This document shows, in pieces, positions 46,895 through 62,779 of a stretch of 64,000 nucleotides of DNA. A program made the translations under genes and the position numbers. The stretch is from contig JAJEKV010000030.1 of assembly GCA_021234155.1 (NCBI GenBank), positions 4,634,050-4,698,049 on the forward strand, in the 5' to 3' direction. Under the pieces are notes generated by a model. The model ran no database searches and was not told the origin of the DNA. It worked only from the letters and a program-made list of their open reading frames with translations. The DNA comes from Isoetes taiwanensis. Taxonomy: Eukaryota; Streptophyta; Lycopodiopsida; Isoetales; Isoetaceae. Position 1 is the stretch's first letter, and every line of letters begins with the position of its first letter.

Positions 46895-47205
46895 ATGGTA
46901 TAAATTTATACTACAATAGATAGTGTTGTGTGGATATAACATGCGGAGAGTTCGCATGGTATAAATTTATACCGAAAGTGGACTCGGCGGTATAAATTTA
47001 TACCCTGCGAGAGAGGACTTCAGCGGTATAAATTTATCTGAGAGAGGACTCTCCGGTATAAATTTATCTGTGAGAGCTCTCTCGATTCAACTGCGAGAGC
47101 TCTCATGGTATAAATTTATCTGTGAGAGCTCCCTCGTTATCATGAAGCTCTCTCGGTATAAATTTATACCGCGAGAGCTCTCTCGGTATAAATTTATACC
47201 GCAGA
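46895..47205. repeat. Array of alternating palindromes GGTATAAATTTATACC and CGAGAGCTCTCTCG
   Basis: Eight copies of GGTATAAATTTATACC or its right-truncated form (GGTATAAATTTATCTG) occur in about 310 bp, at roughly 46897, 46958, 46989, 47024, 47054, 47106, 47154 and 47184. Between them are versions of (G)CGAGAGCTCTCTCG. More distant copies lie at 55797, 55822, 56532 and 60393. A large (TA)n tract follows directly. Confidence 0.85.
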
Positions 47206-47243
47206 CAACCTTCAGACAACCAATTTATATACATACACATACT

Positions 47244-47397
<154 letters not shown>

Positions 47398-47399
47398 TT

Positions 47400-48100
47400 A
47401 ACCCGTCCTCATTTGTTCAGGTTTAGCATGTTCTTACGGTTGCAAGGCCCCTCGTGCTCTAGGTAACCAACGATTCTACTGAGATTCTCTTGTGATTCCT
47501 CTATATTCTTCAACATTCTATGTACTATATTTAGCATTCATGAATATTCCCCTAGATTCTCTTAGGAGGTGCTTACCCATGAGCATTTAGAACCTTCCAA
47601 AATAATCTATTTTGGATCTGTGCAACATTTCTAAAACACTTTCTATTTTTTTAGGTAAGGCGCTTACCACGAGCATCTAGAACATTTTTTTTTCAAGATT
47701 TATATTGTACACCTTTATTATGAAACATTTTAGAACATTCTATTGTGGCTCTTTGCAAAATCTTAAAAAACTCTAAGACTTCATCAAGATTTTCTTAGAT
47801 TCCTTAGATATTATGAAGATTCCCTTAGATTCAACTAGATTGTAAGAGATTACCTTAGACTTGTAAATATCTTCCTAGATTCTCTTACAATTTATGAGAT
47901 TTCCTTAGATTCCCTTTAATTCTCACGGATTCCCTTACATTCTAGAAATTTCTAGAACATTCTAGAAGTTTCTGGGAACATTCTGAAAACTTTCAAAACA
48001 TCCTAGAACTTTCTCGAAGTATTTCCCTATTTCCTTACTAGAATGTTATATTTATCTTAAGGACATTACTCTTAAGTATATTTGAAACATAAATTTTCAT
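47400..48100. other. Non-coding DNA rich in AACATTCTAGA-like words
   Basis: No gene. Degenerate repeats of GATTCYCTTAGATT and AACATTCTAGAA words run through 47480-48010, suggesting an old low-complexity satellite. Confidence 0.6.
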
Positions 48101-48107
48101 AAAATTA

Positions 48108-48175
48108 ATGCTTGGTCTAGTGGTTAGAATGGGGGTTTGGGGATTAATGACCCGGTTCAAATCCCCAATAACATA
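48108..48175 (+). mobile_element. tRNA-derived SINE head
   Basis: TGGTCTAGTGG (48113-48123) fits the pol III A box and GGTTCAAATCC (48154-48164) fits the B box, at tRNA-like spacing. The region does not fold into a convincing complete tRNA acceptor stem and is followed by an A-rich stretch. I read it as the 5' head of a tRNA-type SINE or a tRNA pseudogene. Confidence 0.6.
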
Positions 48176-48254
48176 AAAAAATTTTAAAGCCTTTCCTTAA
48201 AATTTGTTGAAAATACCAAGGCAGAGCATGCAATGTGAGTAGTGGATCTTGGAC

Positions 48255-48480
48255 CAAGGATTATGATCAATGCGGACCGTGGGATCATGTAGGATATATC
48301 TAAAACAGCGTGAGCCGTCGGATCTCGGACCGGCGGTCGAGGATCGGATCAATCACGGACCGTAGGACCGCGGTACACATATTATATGTAAACTCCCGGG
48401 CCATCTCGGGCGTAGGATCGTCCCAAATCCCGCGTGAGCCGTCGGATCTCGAGCAGACCCGGTCGGATAAAGCGCGACAA
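48255..48480 (+). repeat. Repeats of CGTGAGCCGTCGGATCTCG
   Basis: CGTGAGCCGTCGGATCTCG occurs at about 48310 and 48432, with related GGACCGTGGGATC and GGACCGTAGGACC words between. The motif CCGTTGGATCT near 680 is similar. Confidence 0.65.
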
Positions 48481-48500
48481 ACATAAGAACATATATAGAT

Positions 48501-51849
<3,349 letters not shown>

Positions 51850-51874
51850 ATATATATATATATATATATATATA
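51850..51874. repeat. (TA)n microsatellite
   Basis: Short AT alternation at the end of copy 1 of the 3.2-kb repeat. Confidence 0.95.
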
Positions 51875-51929
51875 AGCTAAACCCTACCTCCAACCGGAAG
51901 GCAAAGTAGAACCCTAGATAGCAATGGGA

Positions 51930-51962
51930 CAGGAGGATCCCTATGCCCTAGGGATCCCCCTG
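51930..51962. repeat. Small hairpin with BamHI-like arms
   Basis: CAGGAGGATCCCTA and TAGGGATCCCCCTG pair with one mismatch around a 5-base loop. Confidence 0.6.
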
Positions 51963-52641
51963 CCAACTGTACTACAAATTAGCAAGACAAATGAGAAGTA
52001 CCTGTATGCCTTGAGTTCTCTTTGTGGAATTACATGGTGGACCTTGAGTTCTGGAAATGCTCCCAATTTTTAATGACTTGTTGACAGCCGGTGGCATAAG
52101 TGCTTTTCAGTGATATGCCCGAGGGCATGCTTTGTTTGGCCATAGGCCGTACTTTGGTAGTATAATCATGCTCAGATTGCATACTTACTTTTCCAAAAAA
52201 GAAATTGTTTCTACAAGTAGATATTACCTAGAATATGCTTGTCCCCAACGATCGTTCTTTTCTGCACTCCTTGTTCTATCACAAGTTTTCTGTACTCCAT
52301 ACTTGCTTGATTTCATAAGACATAAGGCTCCGCTGTACTTCATGTTGTATCCAGCATAACTGACATCTGTTTCTTGCCTTAAACATTATGCTAGCCATAT
52401 CCGACCAAATGGCTAGCCATATCCATCCGATAGTTGAATGCTATGTCCATGACATCTTGCTAGAAAGCGTTACAACAAACCGTTAGTTAAGAATTGGATA
52501 GAAATCCTCGATAAACAATGTAAACAACGTAGATATAAAAATTACTTGGATCATATCCTTCCTACATTTTTTATTCTCATAAGACTACCAAGGCCCATGC
52601 CGGTTATCTTTGGCATCCACGAAAATCCTGAGAATATATAA
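51963..52641. other. Unique spacer between the two 3.2-kb repeat copies
   Basis: No gene seen. AT-rich, without evident repeats apart from ATCCGACCAAATGGCTAGCCATATCC-like short duplications near 52395. Confidence 0.5.
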
Positions 52642-55600
52642 ACTTGGCCTTAGCCTTATCCAAAAGACTTAGCCATTCCAGACCATGGGCCCTGGAACTT
52701 ATCAGTCCCTAGACATAGTCTAGGGGAGCCTTGGAAGTCCTTTAACTAAACATTTTGTAAATGTCTTTTATTCATTTTCCATATTGGCCATATTTTGTAA
52801 ATGTCTTTTATTCATTTTCCATATTTTCTCACATGAAACCTTTAAGAGACTTACCTAGAGTTCCATCCTCTTACTATTTTTCTGCAACAGCATAGTTTTA
52901 ATGCGCTAAAAAGCTAATACATAATCCAATGCAAATGCTAATCCAGTTTCAAGCGCTAATGCGCCATTCATGCGCGTCCAAAACTAATATACTATGCAAT
53001 TAATGCAACAAAAACGAGCAATATTTTTTGCAAAATCATGGCCATGTAATTATCAGATCCATTCTTCCATTCTTCCATTAATTTTCAGTAAAAGAACATA
53101 TAGTTATGCCTTTAAAAAGAACATAGAAATTCTTACTGTCATTCCAGTCTGCAAACTAAGATGTGGCCACTTCAAAAATTTGAGTCCCTTATGGCCATGC
53201 TATCACCAACCATAAGCTGGCGTGAAAATCACAAGTTTTTGAGTAATGTGTATTACCTCAAATGGTCAAGAACAGTTTATAGACTGCCACTCAAACAGAA
53301 GTCAGAAATGCAGATCAATTGCCGTCAGCCCAAAGGGCGCACTTCTTTATGTAACACTGCTCCAAAACATCCAAAACCAAATGAAATTTGGAGATGCAAG
53401 ATTGGTTACCTGTAACCAAACAGACCCATATTAGCAATAATCTCGGTAATAGGGAGAGGGTTAACAGGTAAGCAATAATCCTGCATGGCTCATCGCCCTT
53501 CACCAAATATATACTTCAAAATCAATTTACAAGAGTAAACAATACAACCCAGAAATAGAAATGCATTGTGGAAAGTCGTAATTTTCTCCTTGAATTCCAG
53601 CATTATTCAAATACTAATTTACTCTAAGATAACCTGATCTAGTTGTAGCTCGAGATCAAAGTCGTTCTCGGTTGATTCTCCATGTTGTTGTTGCATAAAA
53701 GTGTCTACCAGTTTTCGAATGCTAGACCTAGCTGCATCCTTACTTCCCTCGATCTTTTGTGACATACACTTGCTCATTCCTCCACCGTTCTTGGTGTAAA
53801 TACATCCTCAAAGCTGAGCATGAATCTCATTTGCACATTACGCATACCACGGTGGTGCAACACAATCGAGATGCTAGGCTGCGGCCCTTATCGAATGCCT
53901 GCAGCTTTCTGAGAATGAGCCGATTCTCCAATTCGGTGGTACTATGCATGGAGCATCCATCTATGCTAGCGACCATCACGTAGCTCCAAGAACAAAGGCG
54001 TCTTTGTCTGAATGTTTCCAACAGCCGATGTAGGTAATTCCCACGGGGCCAATCTATATGTCGTTTTTCGGTGGTCGGTTGGTGCATGGCGGCCAGTGTA
54101 ACTTCCATGATTTGGCTTAGCTAAACTAGGAAGCAAGCTATTTTAGCGGGGAAAGAAAGTACCCGGTGCGGAATCTTTGCTTGTATGGTGTTAGCACCAG
54201 CTAGACCCGAGTTATCGAGCATCCATATGTACTAAGCGGCCATCCTTTGCCATGATCGCGGACTAGCGACCATCAATCACCAAGATCGCCCGCTGCCATG
54301 ATCGCCGGATCCGGATCGGGAAGTGCAACCCTAGAAGAAGGGTTTACGCTTTCACGGTGTTTTTCGACCTTTTGTTCTCCCTTTTTCTTAATAATAAATA
54401 ACATTTCACACATTTTTTTTTCCAATTGTGGGCAGATATTCACTTACTTGTTAGCCATTTTCCAATATAAGAACATGTTCTCCTTTACCATTTTCCCATG
54501 AAAAACGCGTCTTTCATGGAGTGCGCAACAATGCGCGTATGTGCATCCCATCATATCGTTGCCTCCATGCAACAATAAAACTCTATGTTTAAACATGACA
54601 ATCATGCAAATTAAATTATAAAATAAGATGAATCACGAGGGTTTTGACAACACGCCATTTCACCACCTATTGAAGCATTTATCCATACCTCATTACGTTC
54701 GAGTATTGTCAGTTAAGCAACATGTGTAGCCTACATGTATTCCCCAGTAAGTCCCATAAGATTAGTACTCAACATTAAAACTAAATGGGTGTCATCCCAA
54801 AACTTAGTTATGTATGCCACCCACTCCATATTTTTTTACGAAACTTTGGACCAGAAACCCAGCGGACTTAACTCTACTTTATCCGATTATTATTTGGATA
54901 TGGCAAAAGACCAAGTAAGCACTTGCCATTTTATCGACCTCCAATATTGCGATTGGCGAGGTTGAGCCATCTTTGCGGCTATTAGCCAATCCGATCAACT
55001 TAAGCGTGGCATAATATTACTTTCGAATATGGCAAAGGGAAAATAAACCATATGGGATATTTAAACCTTGTGGCTTTTTCGATATCCACATACTTACAGT
55101 TATACACTATTGTATGCCACATGGGCCACTAAATGATGCACGATGTGCGTCTTTGCACAAAAACATGTGAACACAGTGCGTATATTGGGCGAGGTTATTC
55201 TCCACCGGTTACTTGCCATAAACTCCATATTTTTACGAACCGTGGACCCGGTTAGTCTAAAATCGGTATAAAACTTACACTTGGTCAACTCCATTAACAC
55301 CTATACCATAAATGGTATGGTTTTGGTAAATCGAAATCCTTTACCATTTTCCCATGAGAAAATGTCTTACATAAATCTGCAACAACACGCATGTGTGTCA
55401 CTGCTCAAAATATCGTTGCCACCATACACCAATAAAATTTCATGTTTAAACATGCAAGTTAAATTATAAGCAATGATGGATTTTAAGGTTTTGACATCAT
55501 GCCACCATGGAAAAATAAACCATGTGGGAAAACCATGTGTTTTTCTTCCCATCCATATACTTACTGTTTGTACACCATTGTGGACCACACGGGCCACTTC

Positions 55601-55736
55601 TTTGATGCCTACACTACACAAACACATGTGAACCTAGTGTTTATGCCAACTCCATATTTTTCTTAACTTCGTGGACCGGTTAGTCTAAAAACTGAAATGT
55701 AAAAGCTTATCCTAGGTCAAATCCATCTCATTAATT

Positions 55737-55738
<2 letters not shown>
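52642..55738 (+). mobile_element. 3.2-kb non-coding repeat, copy 2
   Basis: Same start and end as copy 1 and same orientation, 4.0 kb downstream. It ends at a (TA)n tract (55739-55770), but its left side carries only a short ATATATAA. The copies differ chiefly at CAG/CTG sites. Examples are ACCAGTTTT against ACCGGTTTT, TTATCTGACC against TTATCGACC, and TTTTCTGAAAC against TTTTACGAAAC. Open frames of 60-110 codons in it are not conserved between copies. Confidence 0.7.

Positions 55739-55770
<32 letters not shown>
55739..55770. repeat. (TA)n microsatellite
   Basis: AT alternation at the end of copy 2 of the 3.2-kb repeat. Confidence 0.95.
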
Positions 55771-55773
<3 letters not shown>

Positions 55774-58700
55774 ATAAGAAAAAGAGAACTCTTTACGGTA
55801 TAAATCTATCTTTTTGAGAAACGGTATAAATTTATCTTAGAATTGCATATATATATAAGACTTTTTTATATATATATGTATATATATATCAAATCGAGGC
55901 AAAATATATATATCGTGTAAAATCTTTTAGGGTCTTTCTTGCTTTCGCCAAAAAGGTTTGGCAAGCCCCAAAACTACTAAAGTAACACACATAAGGGATA
56001 ATTTTTACACACTTTTCTTGGTTTTTAGTCTAAAAAGTTCTAAAAAGCTGTTCTAAATTTTCTAAGCTTGTAATGCAATGTTAGAGCATAAAGTAGTCGA
56101 ATCATGTTGTTATTTCTACTTTTTTTCTCTATATACATCGCGAACTTCACTTTGTAGCTCAAAAATTGCTACTAAAGGCAAAGAACTCCAAAATGTTATG
56201 GTGACACGGTATTTGTGAAAAAGGAAACTACATGGTTTATCCAGGGTGGGAGGAGTAGAAACCCCTCGAGTTTACCTATTTATTTGCAAATATATAGGAA
56301 AGGGTAAAAGCGCATCTAATACTTCCGCCCGAGAAATGTGCATGGTGCCCACCGCTATCTGATGATGGCGTAATTGTGATGAATATGCTCAACATTACTA
56401 AAGAGATTGACTATCTTCCGAAAGCATCATCATGTTGTAGAAAGACATGTAATGCTCAAAAATACATCTCCGAGAATAAAAAAGGAGGGCATGTAATCCG
56501 CGGGGCTTCATTACTTCAACTTGTGTATCCTCGGTATAAATTTATACTGCATCATCAACTAAAACTTCAGCTTAGCTACAAGATATCGTGGATGTATTGG
56601 CATTTATAATACTATGTGATGCAAAAACAATGGTTTGTCATTCAAGAAGTTTGTTCAACTGCCTCCCAATGTGTTTTAAGGTCCATTAGGATGTTTAGCA
56701 AAAATGGTTGTGAAATAACAAATTTCTTGTCTTCTAAAACAGCTAATATAAAAGTTTTCAGGGACAAGGTACAAAAGCATCTAATTTCTTCATACGAATT
56801 TGCCCCATAGTAAATCTTTGAATTTCATTGTAGTTCTTTCCCCCTCTAAAATGGGATTTTTTTTTGTTTTGTGTTTTTCCTTAATACTAAGTCTTCTTAA
56901 AATGTCTATTTTCACGAGCAATTTTATAAATCTTTGGACTAATGGTAATAAAAGGGCCCTTTTTAGAGGGATTTTAGAATTTTATAAATTTTCAAAAGGA
57001 ATCTTTCAAACGCACTTCTTAAATAAGTGCGTTTCATTTTAAACCTTGTTTCATTTGTTAAAACTATGGATTACACATATATACATACTTGGTTCCAATT
57101 TTGTTGTGCTTCATATTTACATTTCACAATAGGAAGCCTTCTCATTTGCAAGTAGCTCCTCTAGCAAATTGGGACTAAAAGCACAAGCCCCAATAATGAC
57201 AAATATCGTTGCCATTAGTTTTACTTTACTAAACTGTTGTTCCAAGTGTGAGGAGGAAGGAGAACTGCCTCAAAGAGACAGCGATACCTCGACACTCCAC
57301 AACAAACTCACAGAAAAACTGCAACTCTACTGCTGTACAAACCAACCATCACCATCTACAACACCCAAGAAGTCCTGCCAAATGGCAAACTTCCGCTCTA
57401 TCAATACTATAAATTTGTGCATTCTTAATTGCCTCATAAGAAAAAAATATCATCATTCTGATATTGTTTGCGCTCATGGCCTGTTGTTGAAGTACGTATT
57501 CTCACCCCTTTTTATTTGCATTTCACATTCCTGCAATAATTTATTCTTTCAATTGCAATAAGAAAAGCACAAAACATTGTAGGTATTTTTCGTCCACCCA
57601 TAACACTTGCCTTTGCTGCATTTAATATGGAATATTGATTATCTATGATGGATTCACTTAATTTGTCTACTTGCTTTGCCCCCAGTTCATGAAAGAGTAA
57701 GGATGTGTTCATTGTTTTTTCATGATCTTTTAGTTCTTTCAGTGCTTTGAATATTTGTGTGATTCATTGCTTTGTAACACAGTTGCTACGGAGTTGACAA
57801 TGAGGATGACAATATGCACATGTAATCAAGAGTCAAAGAATAAGAATCCGCAGAATTCCCGCTCTTATGTTATGTACATTACTCTTTATAAATGATGTAT
57901 TTGTCTTGATGCCTAGGATTAGCAATCTCCTACGTGATAAGGGCTTGAGCACTCTCGCATACATTTCTAATAGACAAATAGAATTATTGCTCTTTTTTAC
58001 AAGATTATACTTTTTTCATTTCATGTATATTTCAACCTGATAAGAGGCAGAGAAATATGCCCTACAATACAATGGTTTGTTCTCTCCTCAACAATGAATG
58101 CACCATGTACATACATTCCAAAACGATTTGACACAATTTAATTGCCCTTTATTCCTCATCATTTAGATTTTAATGGCCTTAAAGAAAGAATTAATATATG
58201 TGTGGCAACAATATGGTATTTGGGTCGCAAAATTTGGTTTAGGCTTATTGTGGTGCTTCCACGTGGCAAGCAATTCCATTACAGAATGGTAGTTGAGTCT
58301 ACCATTCTGCATCTCCAGTTTCCAACCAGTTAACACCATACTCTGTTTTCTGCAATACTTAGTTTCTGCTTAGAATTAAGAGCTTTGTTTCTACAATACT
58401 TTGTTTATCCTCAGTTTTGAGGTCGCCCTGCCAACAACAACCGTGATTCATCTGAATCAGCCATCTGAAATCCATGAATCGACCCTTTTATATTTCGAAA
58501 CACTGTGTTCATATGAGGCAAAAGCCTGATTTGGCCGGATTTGGTGGAGGCGGAGCTCTGCTCTGCAGTAAACCCGTTTTTTATAGAAGTCAGAAGCAAA
58601 AGAAAGCTAAGGTCATGCATGCATGCATTTACAAGATCGTTACCATATCTACAAATTTGCAAGCACGGTTATGGCCGCATGCATGAATCTTGAATCTGGC

Positions 58701-58850
58701 GGTCATATTTTCAAACCTGGCGATGCCTGTGCAAGAATCTTTGCAAATACATGAGATTTAGGAAAAAAACAAACAGAAGCTGCCAAGAACAGAACAAACA
58801 ACTGCACCTTGTCTAGGAAGGGAGGTTCTGCTTGGCACCATCGCTGCAGG
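55771..58850. other. Gene-poor DNA
   Basis: Scattered GGTATAAATTTATACC words (55797, 55822, 56532) and AT-rich DNA. A segment at about 57135-57420 lies after an acceptor-like AG and is open for about 95 codons (SKCEEEGELPQRDSDTS, PSPSTTPKKSCQMANF). It may be an isolated exon, but no family is recognised. Confidence 0.5.
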
Positions 58851-58853
58851 ACC

Positions 58854-58930
58854 TCAAAAATGCTCTGGCGCCTCAAAAACGCTCTAAAAAATGCTCTGGT
58901 GCCTCAAAAATGCTCTAAAAAATGCTCTGG
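58854..58930 (+). repeat. Short tandem repeat of ATGCTCTGGCGCCTC
   Basis: Three to four units of AATGCTCTGGYGCCTCAAAAA with CGCTCTAAAA variants. Confidence 0.75.
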
Positions 58931-58970
58931 CGCAACAAAGAGACACAAATTTTGCTTCCCAAATACCATA

Positions 58971-59076
58971 TTGTGGGTTCACGATATTTGGTCTGCCATT
59001 CTGGCAGTACCGGTGACCCGCTCCCGGCTAACCGGTACATGCCAGAATGGCATCCCAAATACCGTGAACCCATACA
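58971..59076. repeat. Long-armed hairpin (about 105 bp)
   Basis: TGGGTTCACGATATTTGG..TGCCATTCTGGCA.GTACCGGT pairs with its inverted partner (ACCGGTACATGCCAGAATGGCA..CCAAATACCGTGAACCCA) with few mismatches. The apex is GACCCGCTCCCGGCT, identical to 15 bases at the apex of the hairpin at 28164-28264. Confidence 0.85.
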
Positions 59077-59464
59077 AGGGTACAAAATGCATATGCCATC
59101 AATGGATGGGAAGGCCAATTATAACATCATCTCTTCTATATGGAATGTCTATTAGGTGATGGTAACATGAATAAAATATCAACAAAATGGAAGTACATGA
59201 AAAATATTCACTTGCATATGATAGACCGTGGATGATGATCTAGATAATGGGAGAAGTAAGACAGATACAACAATATTGAGTTTGCAAAATTCTAGACATA
59301 TATGAAGAAAATTAAATATGTATAATATTTCAAATAACCGTTACTCATGTCGCAACCTAGAGCTTCATAGAAGCAGTATACATGCATCATTGTTCTCAAA
59401 ATTTATTTCTTAGGGAAAAAGCACCGTTATGAAAAATTATGTTTACACTCGCAAATAACTAGAA

Positions 59465-60115
59465 CATGCTTCCTCCATCAAAAACACTTCATATATGGCA
59501 TCATATGATACTAGCTATACAATTTATTTTCATCAAAGCTTCCAACATTCCGAAACGATGTATGAAGAGATTCTTGACCCCATCACGTAGGGTAGTTAAA
59601 GCCCGATGATTCCAGGCATCTGCTACTAGGCCCGGCAACATCGAGCGACTGTTATTATATTTATTATGAAAAAAAAAAGTGATATTTTCCTCAAGAACAT
59701 ATCTACATGGCACTATGCCATCCCATGAAGCATTAACTTGAGATTTGAAGTTGAATAAATATAGCCCAACTTCCCTCTCTAACGTAAAATTTACATGCTT
59801 CCTCCATCATGAACACTTCATATATGGCATGATATTATACTAGCTACACAATTCAAATTGATCAAAGCCTCCAACCTTTCCGAGAGGATGTATGAAGAGA
59901 TTCTTACCCACGTAGGGCAACTAGAGCCCGACGATGCCAGGCATCTGTTACTAGGCCCGACAACATTGAGCGACTATTATTATATTATTATAAAAAAAAA
60001 AGTGATATTTTCGTCAAGAACATATCTACATGGCACTATGCCATCTCATGAAGCATTGGCTTGAGATTTGAAGTTCAATAAATATAGCCCAACCTTCCCT
60101 CTCTAACGTAAAATT
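59465..60115 (+). repeat. Two-copy tandem repeat, 329-bp unit
   Basis: CATGCTTCCTCCATCA starts at 59465 and 59794. The units share GATGTATGAAGAGATTCTT, AGGCATCTGYTACTAGGCC and an A-run followed by GTGATATTTTC. Confidence 0.9.
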
Positions 60116-60121
60116 TACTGT

Positions 60122-60154
60122 ATGTCTGTCTGTCTGCCTGTCTGCTTGTCTGTC
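60122..60154 (+). repeat. (TGTC)n microsatellite
   Basis: TGTCTGTCTGTCTGCCTGTC and on, with a few substitutions. Confidence 0.9.
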
Positions 60155-60900
60155 ACAGAAATCTAATATCCAAAATCACACATCTATATCCGCAAGCAAC
60201 AGCTACATGGCACTATCCATCCCAACTTGAAATCTAAAGTTTACTACATGCACATCTAGCCTTCTTTGTAAATATTAGATAATATCATGTTGGTGTTGAA
60301 CTACATCATATCTTTCAATATCTAATTTGTCCATTTTGTCCAACCAATTGACTTGCATTAACTTATATTTGTGATTATGCCCGACAATGCATATTTGTAA
60401 GTATAAATTTATACTTACAAAATGAATAAAAAACACTATACATATTGTGCATCAAATCAAAAGCCTAATAAAACCATGCCCACAAGATGAAAGGGCGTCT
60501 TAGCAATAAGAGCAATAAGAGTATATTACCATTGCCAAAAAGTAGGAGATATGTGGTAAAAGAAACAATTAGCTTCTCTTTGATTTTATTCAAGAGCAAA
60601 TCCAATGTGAAAATGCTCAATCTAGCCAAGGGACTCAATTCAATTTGCTTCTTATAACTCTAGATGCTAAAAGACAAAGCAAAGCAAAGCAAATTGTTCT
60701 TACATTTTCATCTTAGCTGGTCTCTTTTTTTTATTTATTTCCGCCACAAATTGGCCTAAGTCTCTTCCACTACGAAAAACATGCTCCAATACCCCAACAA
60801 ATACCCCTCCAAAATGCTTGTAAAATCCCCCTTTTTTGTCGAACAATTTAGGATGAAATGAATTTTTGGAATCGGGGTATTTGGCCACAATCGCCCTTCT
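60155..60900. other. AT-rich DNA, no gene seen
   Basis: No coding signature. A GTATAAATTTATAC word at 60398-60411 belongs to the palindrome family of 46.9-47.2 kb. Confidence 0.5.
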
Positions 60901-60949
60901 CCTTATTTGTAAAGATAATACCCCGTTACACGGTCACAATCCCCCATTC

Positions 60950-61140
60950 AAAAATAAATAAATTCATACCCTGTTTTAGATAATACCCTATTATCATTTG
61001 TAAGCTAATACCCTGTTTCAAATAATACCCTGAAATAACATATTCTGTTATGATATCTAAGATAATACTCTGTTTTAAATAATACCCTATTACATCATTC
61101 ATAAGATAATACCATGTTATCATTTGCAAGATAATACTCA
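60950..61140 (+). repeat. Degenerate repeat of AATACCCTGTTTCA
   Basis: About ten copies of AATAATACCCTGTTTYA or AAGATAATACYMTGTTA in 190 bp. It begins just downstream of the SHPRH-like fragment's last readable exon and may mark its truncation. Confidence 0.7.
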
Positions 61141-61239
61141 TTTACAAATTGATCAAAGTTGATCAGTAAAAAATCGATAAGATTTCTCATTATTTTAGAA
61201 ACAAGAGTAACAATTTGATCAGATTTCAAGAAACAAAAA

Positions 61240-62543
61240 ACAAATCTGATACACAAAATTTAAGAAAATCAGTCTAAGATTTCCAAGAAAACCACTTTCT
61301 CGTTTGATAATCTGAGGGTGACAACATGACTGCCTCAAACGAGTCAAAGCAGCCAGCATTCGCCCAGTTACTTTTGAGGAGACATTATGGAGATCGTAAC
61401 TTTCAACTGCTCCCCTCCTTGCTCGTTTACGTTTCAGGGCTTCAGCTGCCTGAAGAAACTCCTTATAACAGTAATATGTTCCATCTCTTGGTCAGTTACT
61501 ACTTGTAGAATTTAGAACCATGCAATATAATAAATAAAAATATACCGTAATTTGACCCCCACGCAAGGTGGTATTGTTATCTCCTTGTGTACCTAGTAAA
61601 ATAAACAAGGATAAGAAAAGCCCAAACCGATTCAAGACTTGTTTATAACTGCTTATTGAAATAAAATTCACCTGTTGCTTGGTTCTCCTAAGTAAGATCC
61701 TCCTTAGAAGAAGCCGTAACCTTCTCAATCCAATCTCTTCATGTCTCGCAAAGGGTCCTTGAAACATCGCATGCCAAACAGAGGGCTCTCCAAAAGGCTG
61801 CAATAATATGCTAGATGTTGAAAATATTCTTGAATTACCTCAACAGCAAGAAAATCTAGAAGCCCCTGTAACTCTTCAAGTCTTGCTGTGACGGGTGTAA
61901 ACCAGTAACGACCCTGCATGCTTTGCAGAAAGAAAACTAAACTAAGAACCAGATCTTCATGACATTATCTAATCGTACAAGGCTGTCATCCAAAATCATT
62001 GCCTCCAAGAACAAAGCATAGCCAAGATCTTACCATGCATGTCTTCTAAATATTTTTGAGGCTGTTAGAGCTTCATCTAAGACAATTCGCCAGAATCCGT
62101 ACTTCAGCAGCTGACCTTCATCCTCATATTTCAACCAATTAAGTGGTCGTTGTCAGGACCGTATACCAAACCATGTCCACTTTCCAACAGTCCTTTGAAT
62201 ATAGCACCTAAAGATGCATGTTTGCTTCGTTTACTATTTATTTCACCATCCTCCTCGTCATGAAGCTCAAAACCCTGGAGAATTTCTACACCAATATTAA
62301 TGCCTGCAAGAATGCCATATGCTGCATTTCTCTTACATCTCTTATCAAAATTGGCTGGTTTATTTAACCACAATGGTTCTGGTGAAAAGTGCAGAAGTCC
62401 AGCTGCATGTAATTATTGCTAACGTACCTGCCCGCTGCGGTCTAGAAAATCAAGGCAAATCATTTGATCGATGTTAAAGATAAGAAAGGCTTCTTTGGCT
62501 TCAGCATCAAAGAGATCTTCGCCCATTAAAACATGGCGCACAT
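61240..62543 (-). pseudogene. SHPRH-like SNF2 helicase gene fragment
   Basis: Exons on the minus strand: 62543-62428 (EDLFDAEAKEAFLIFNIDQ), 62402-62034 (YGFWRIVLDEALTASKIFR, the DExx box), about 61920-61840 (ARLEELQGLLDFLAVE), about 61800-61675 (PFGEPSVWHAMFQGPFARH, LLLRRILLRRTKQQ), about 61602-61550 (VHKEITIPPCVGVKLR) and about 61490-61240 (YYCYKEFLQAAEALKRK, LTRLRQSCCHPQI). The RRTK block, IPPC and LRQ-CCHPQ are characteristic of SHPRH-type proteins, large SNF2 ATPases with an inserted RING that act in ubiquitylation during DNA-damage tolerance. Two frameshifts are needed, near 62146 and near 61905, the latter inside helicase motif III (TGTP). The N-terminal part, RING and C-terminal helicase half are absent, so this is a truncated copy. 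Splice sites are mostly well kept, so decay is recent. Confidence 0.7.
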
Positions 62544-62551
62544 CTGCATGT

Positions 62552-62777
62552 CAGACCTAATTTCAAAATGAACAGCAACTTTTAGCCTAAATTTGTCATT
62601 TTTGACATGGTTAGATAACTTTCTGAAGCATAAAAAGATGCACAGTGCATACAATTGTACAATCAGACCTAATTTTAGAACAAATAGCAACTTTTAGCCT
62701 AAATTTGTCATTTTTGACATGGTTAGATAACTTTCTGAAGTATAAAGAAGGCGCACATTGCATACAATTGTACAATC
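62552..62777 (+). repeat. Two-copy tandem repeat, 112-bp unit
   Basis: CAGACCTAATTT starts at 62552 and 62664. The units share GCCTAAATTTGTCATTTTTG and ACATGGTTAGATAACTTTC. Confidence 0.9.
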
Positions 62778-62779
62778 AA

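Noticed and set aside
61326-61508. 60-codon plus-strand frame
   Set aside because: It lies antisense to the SHPRH-like exon ending in the LRQ-CCHPQ block, which has clear homology.
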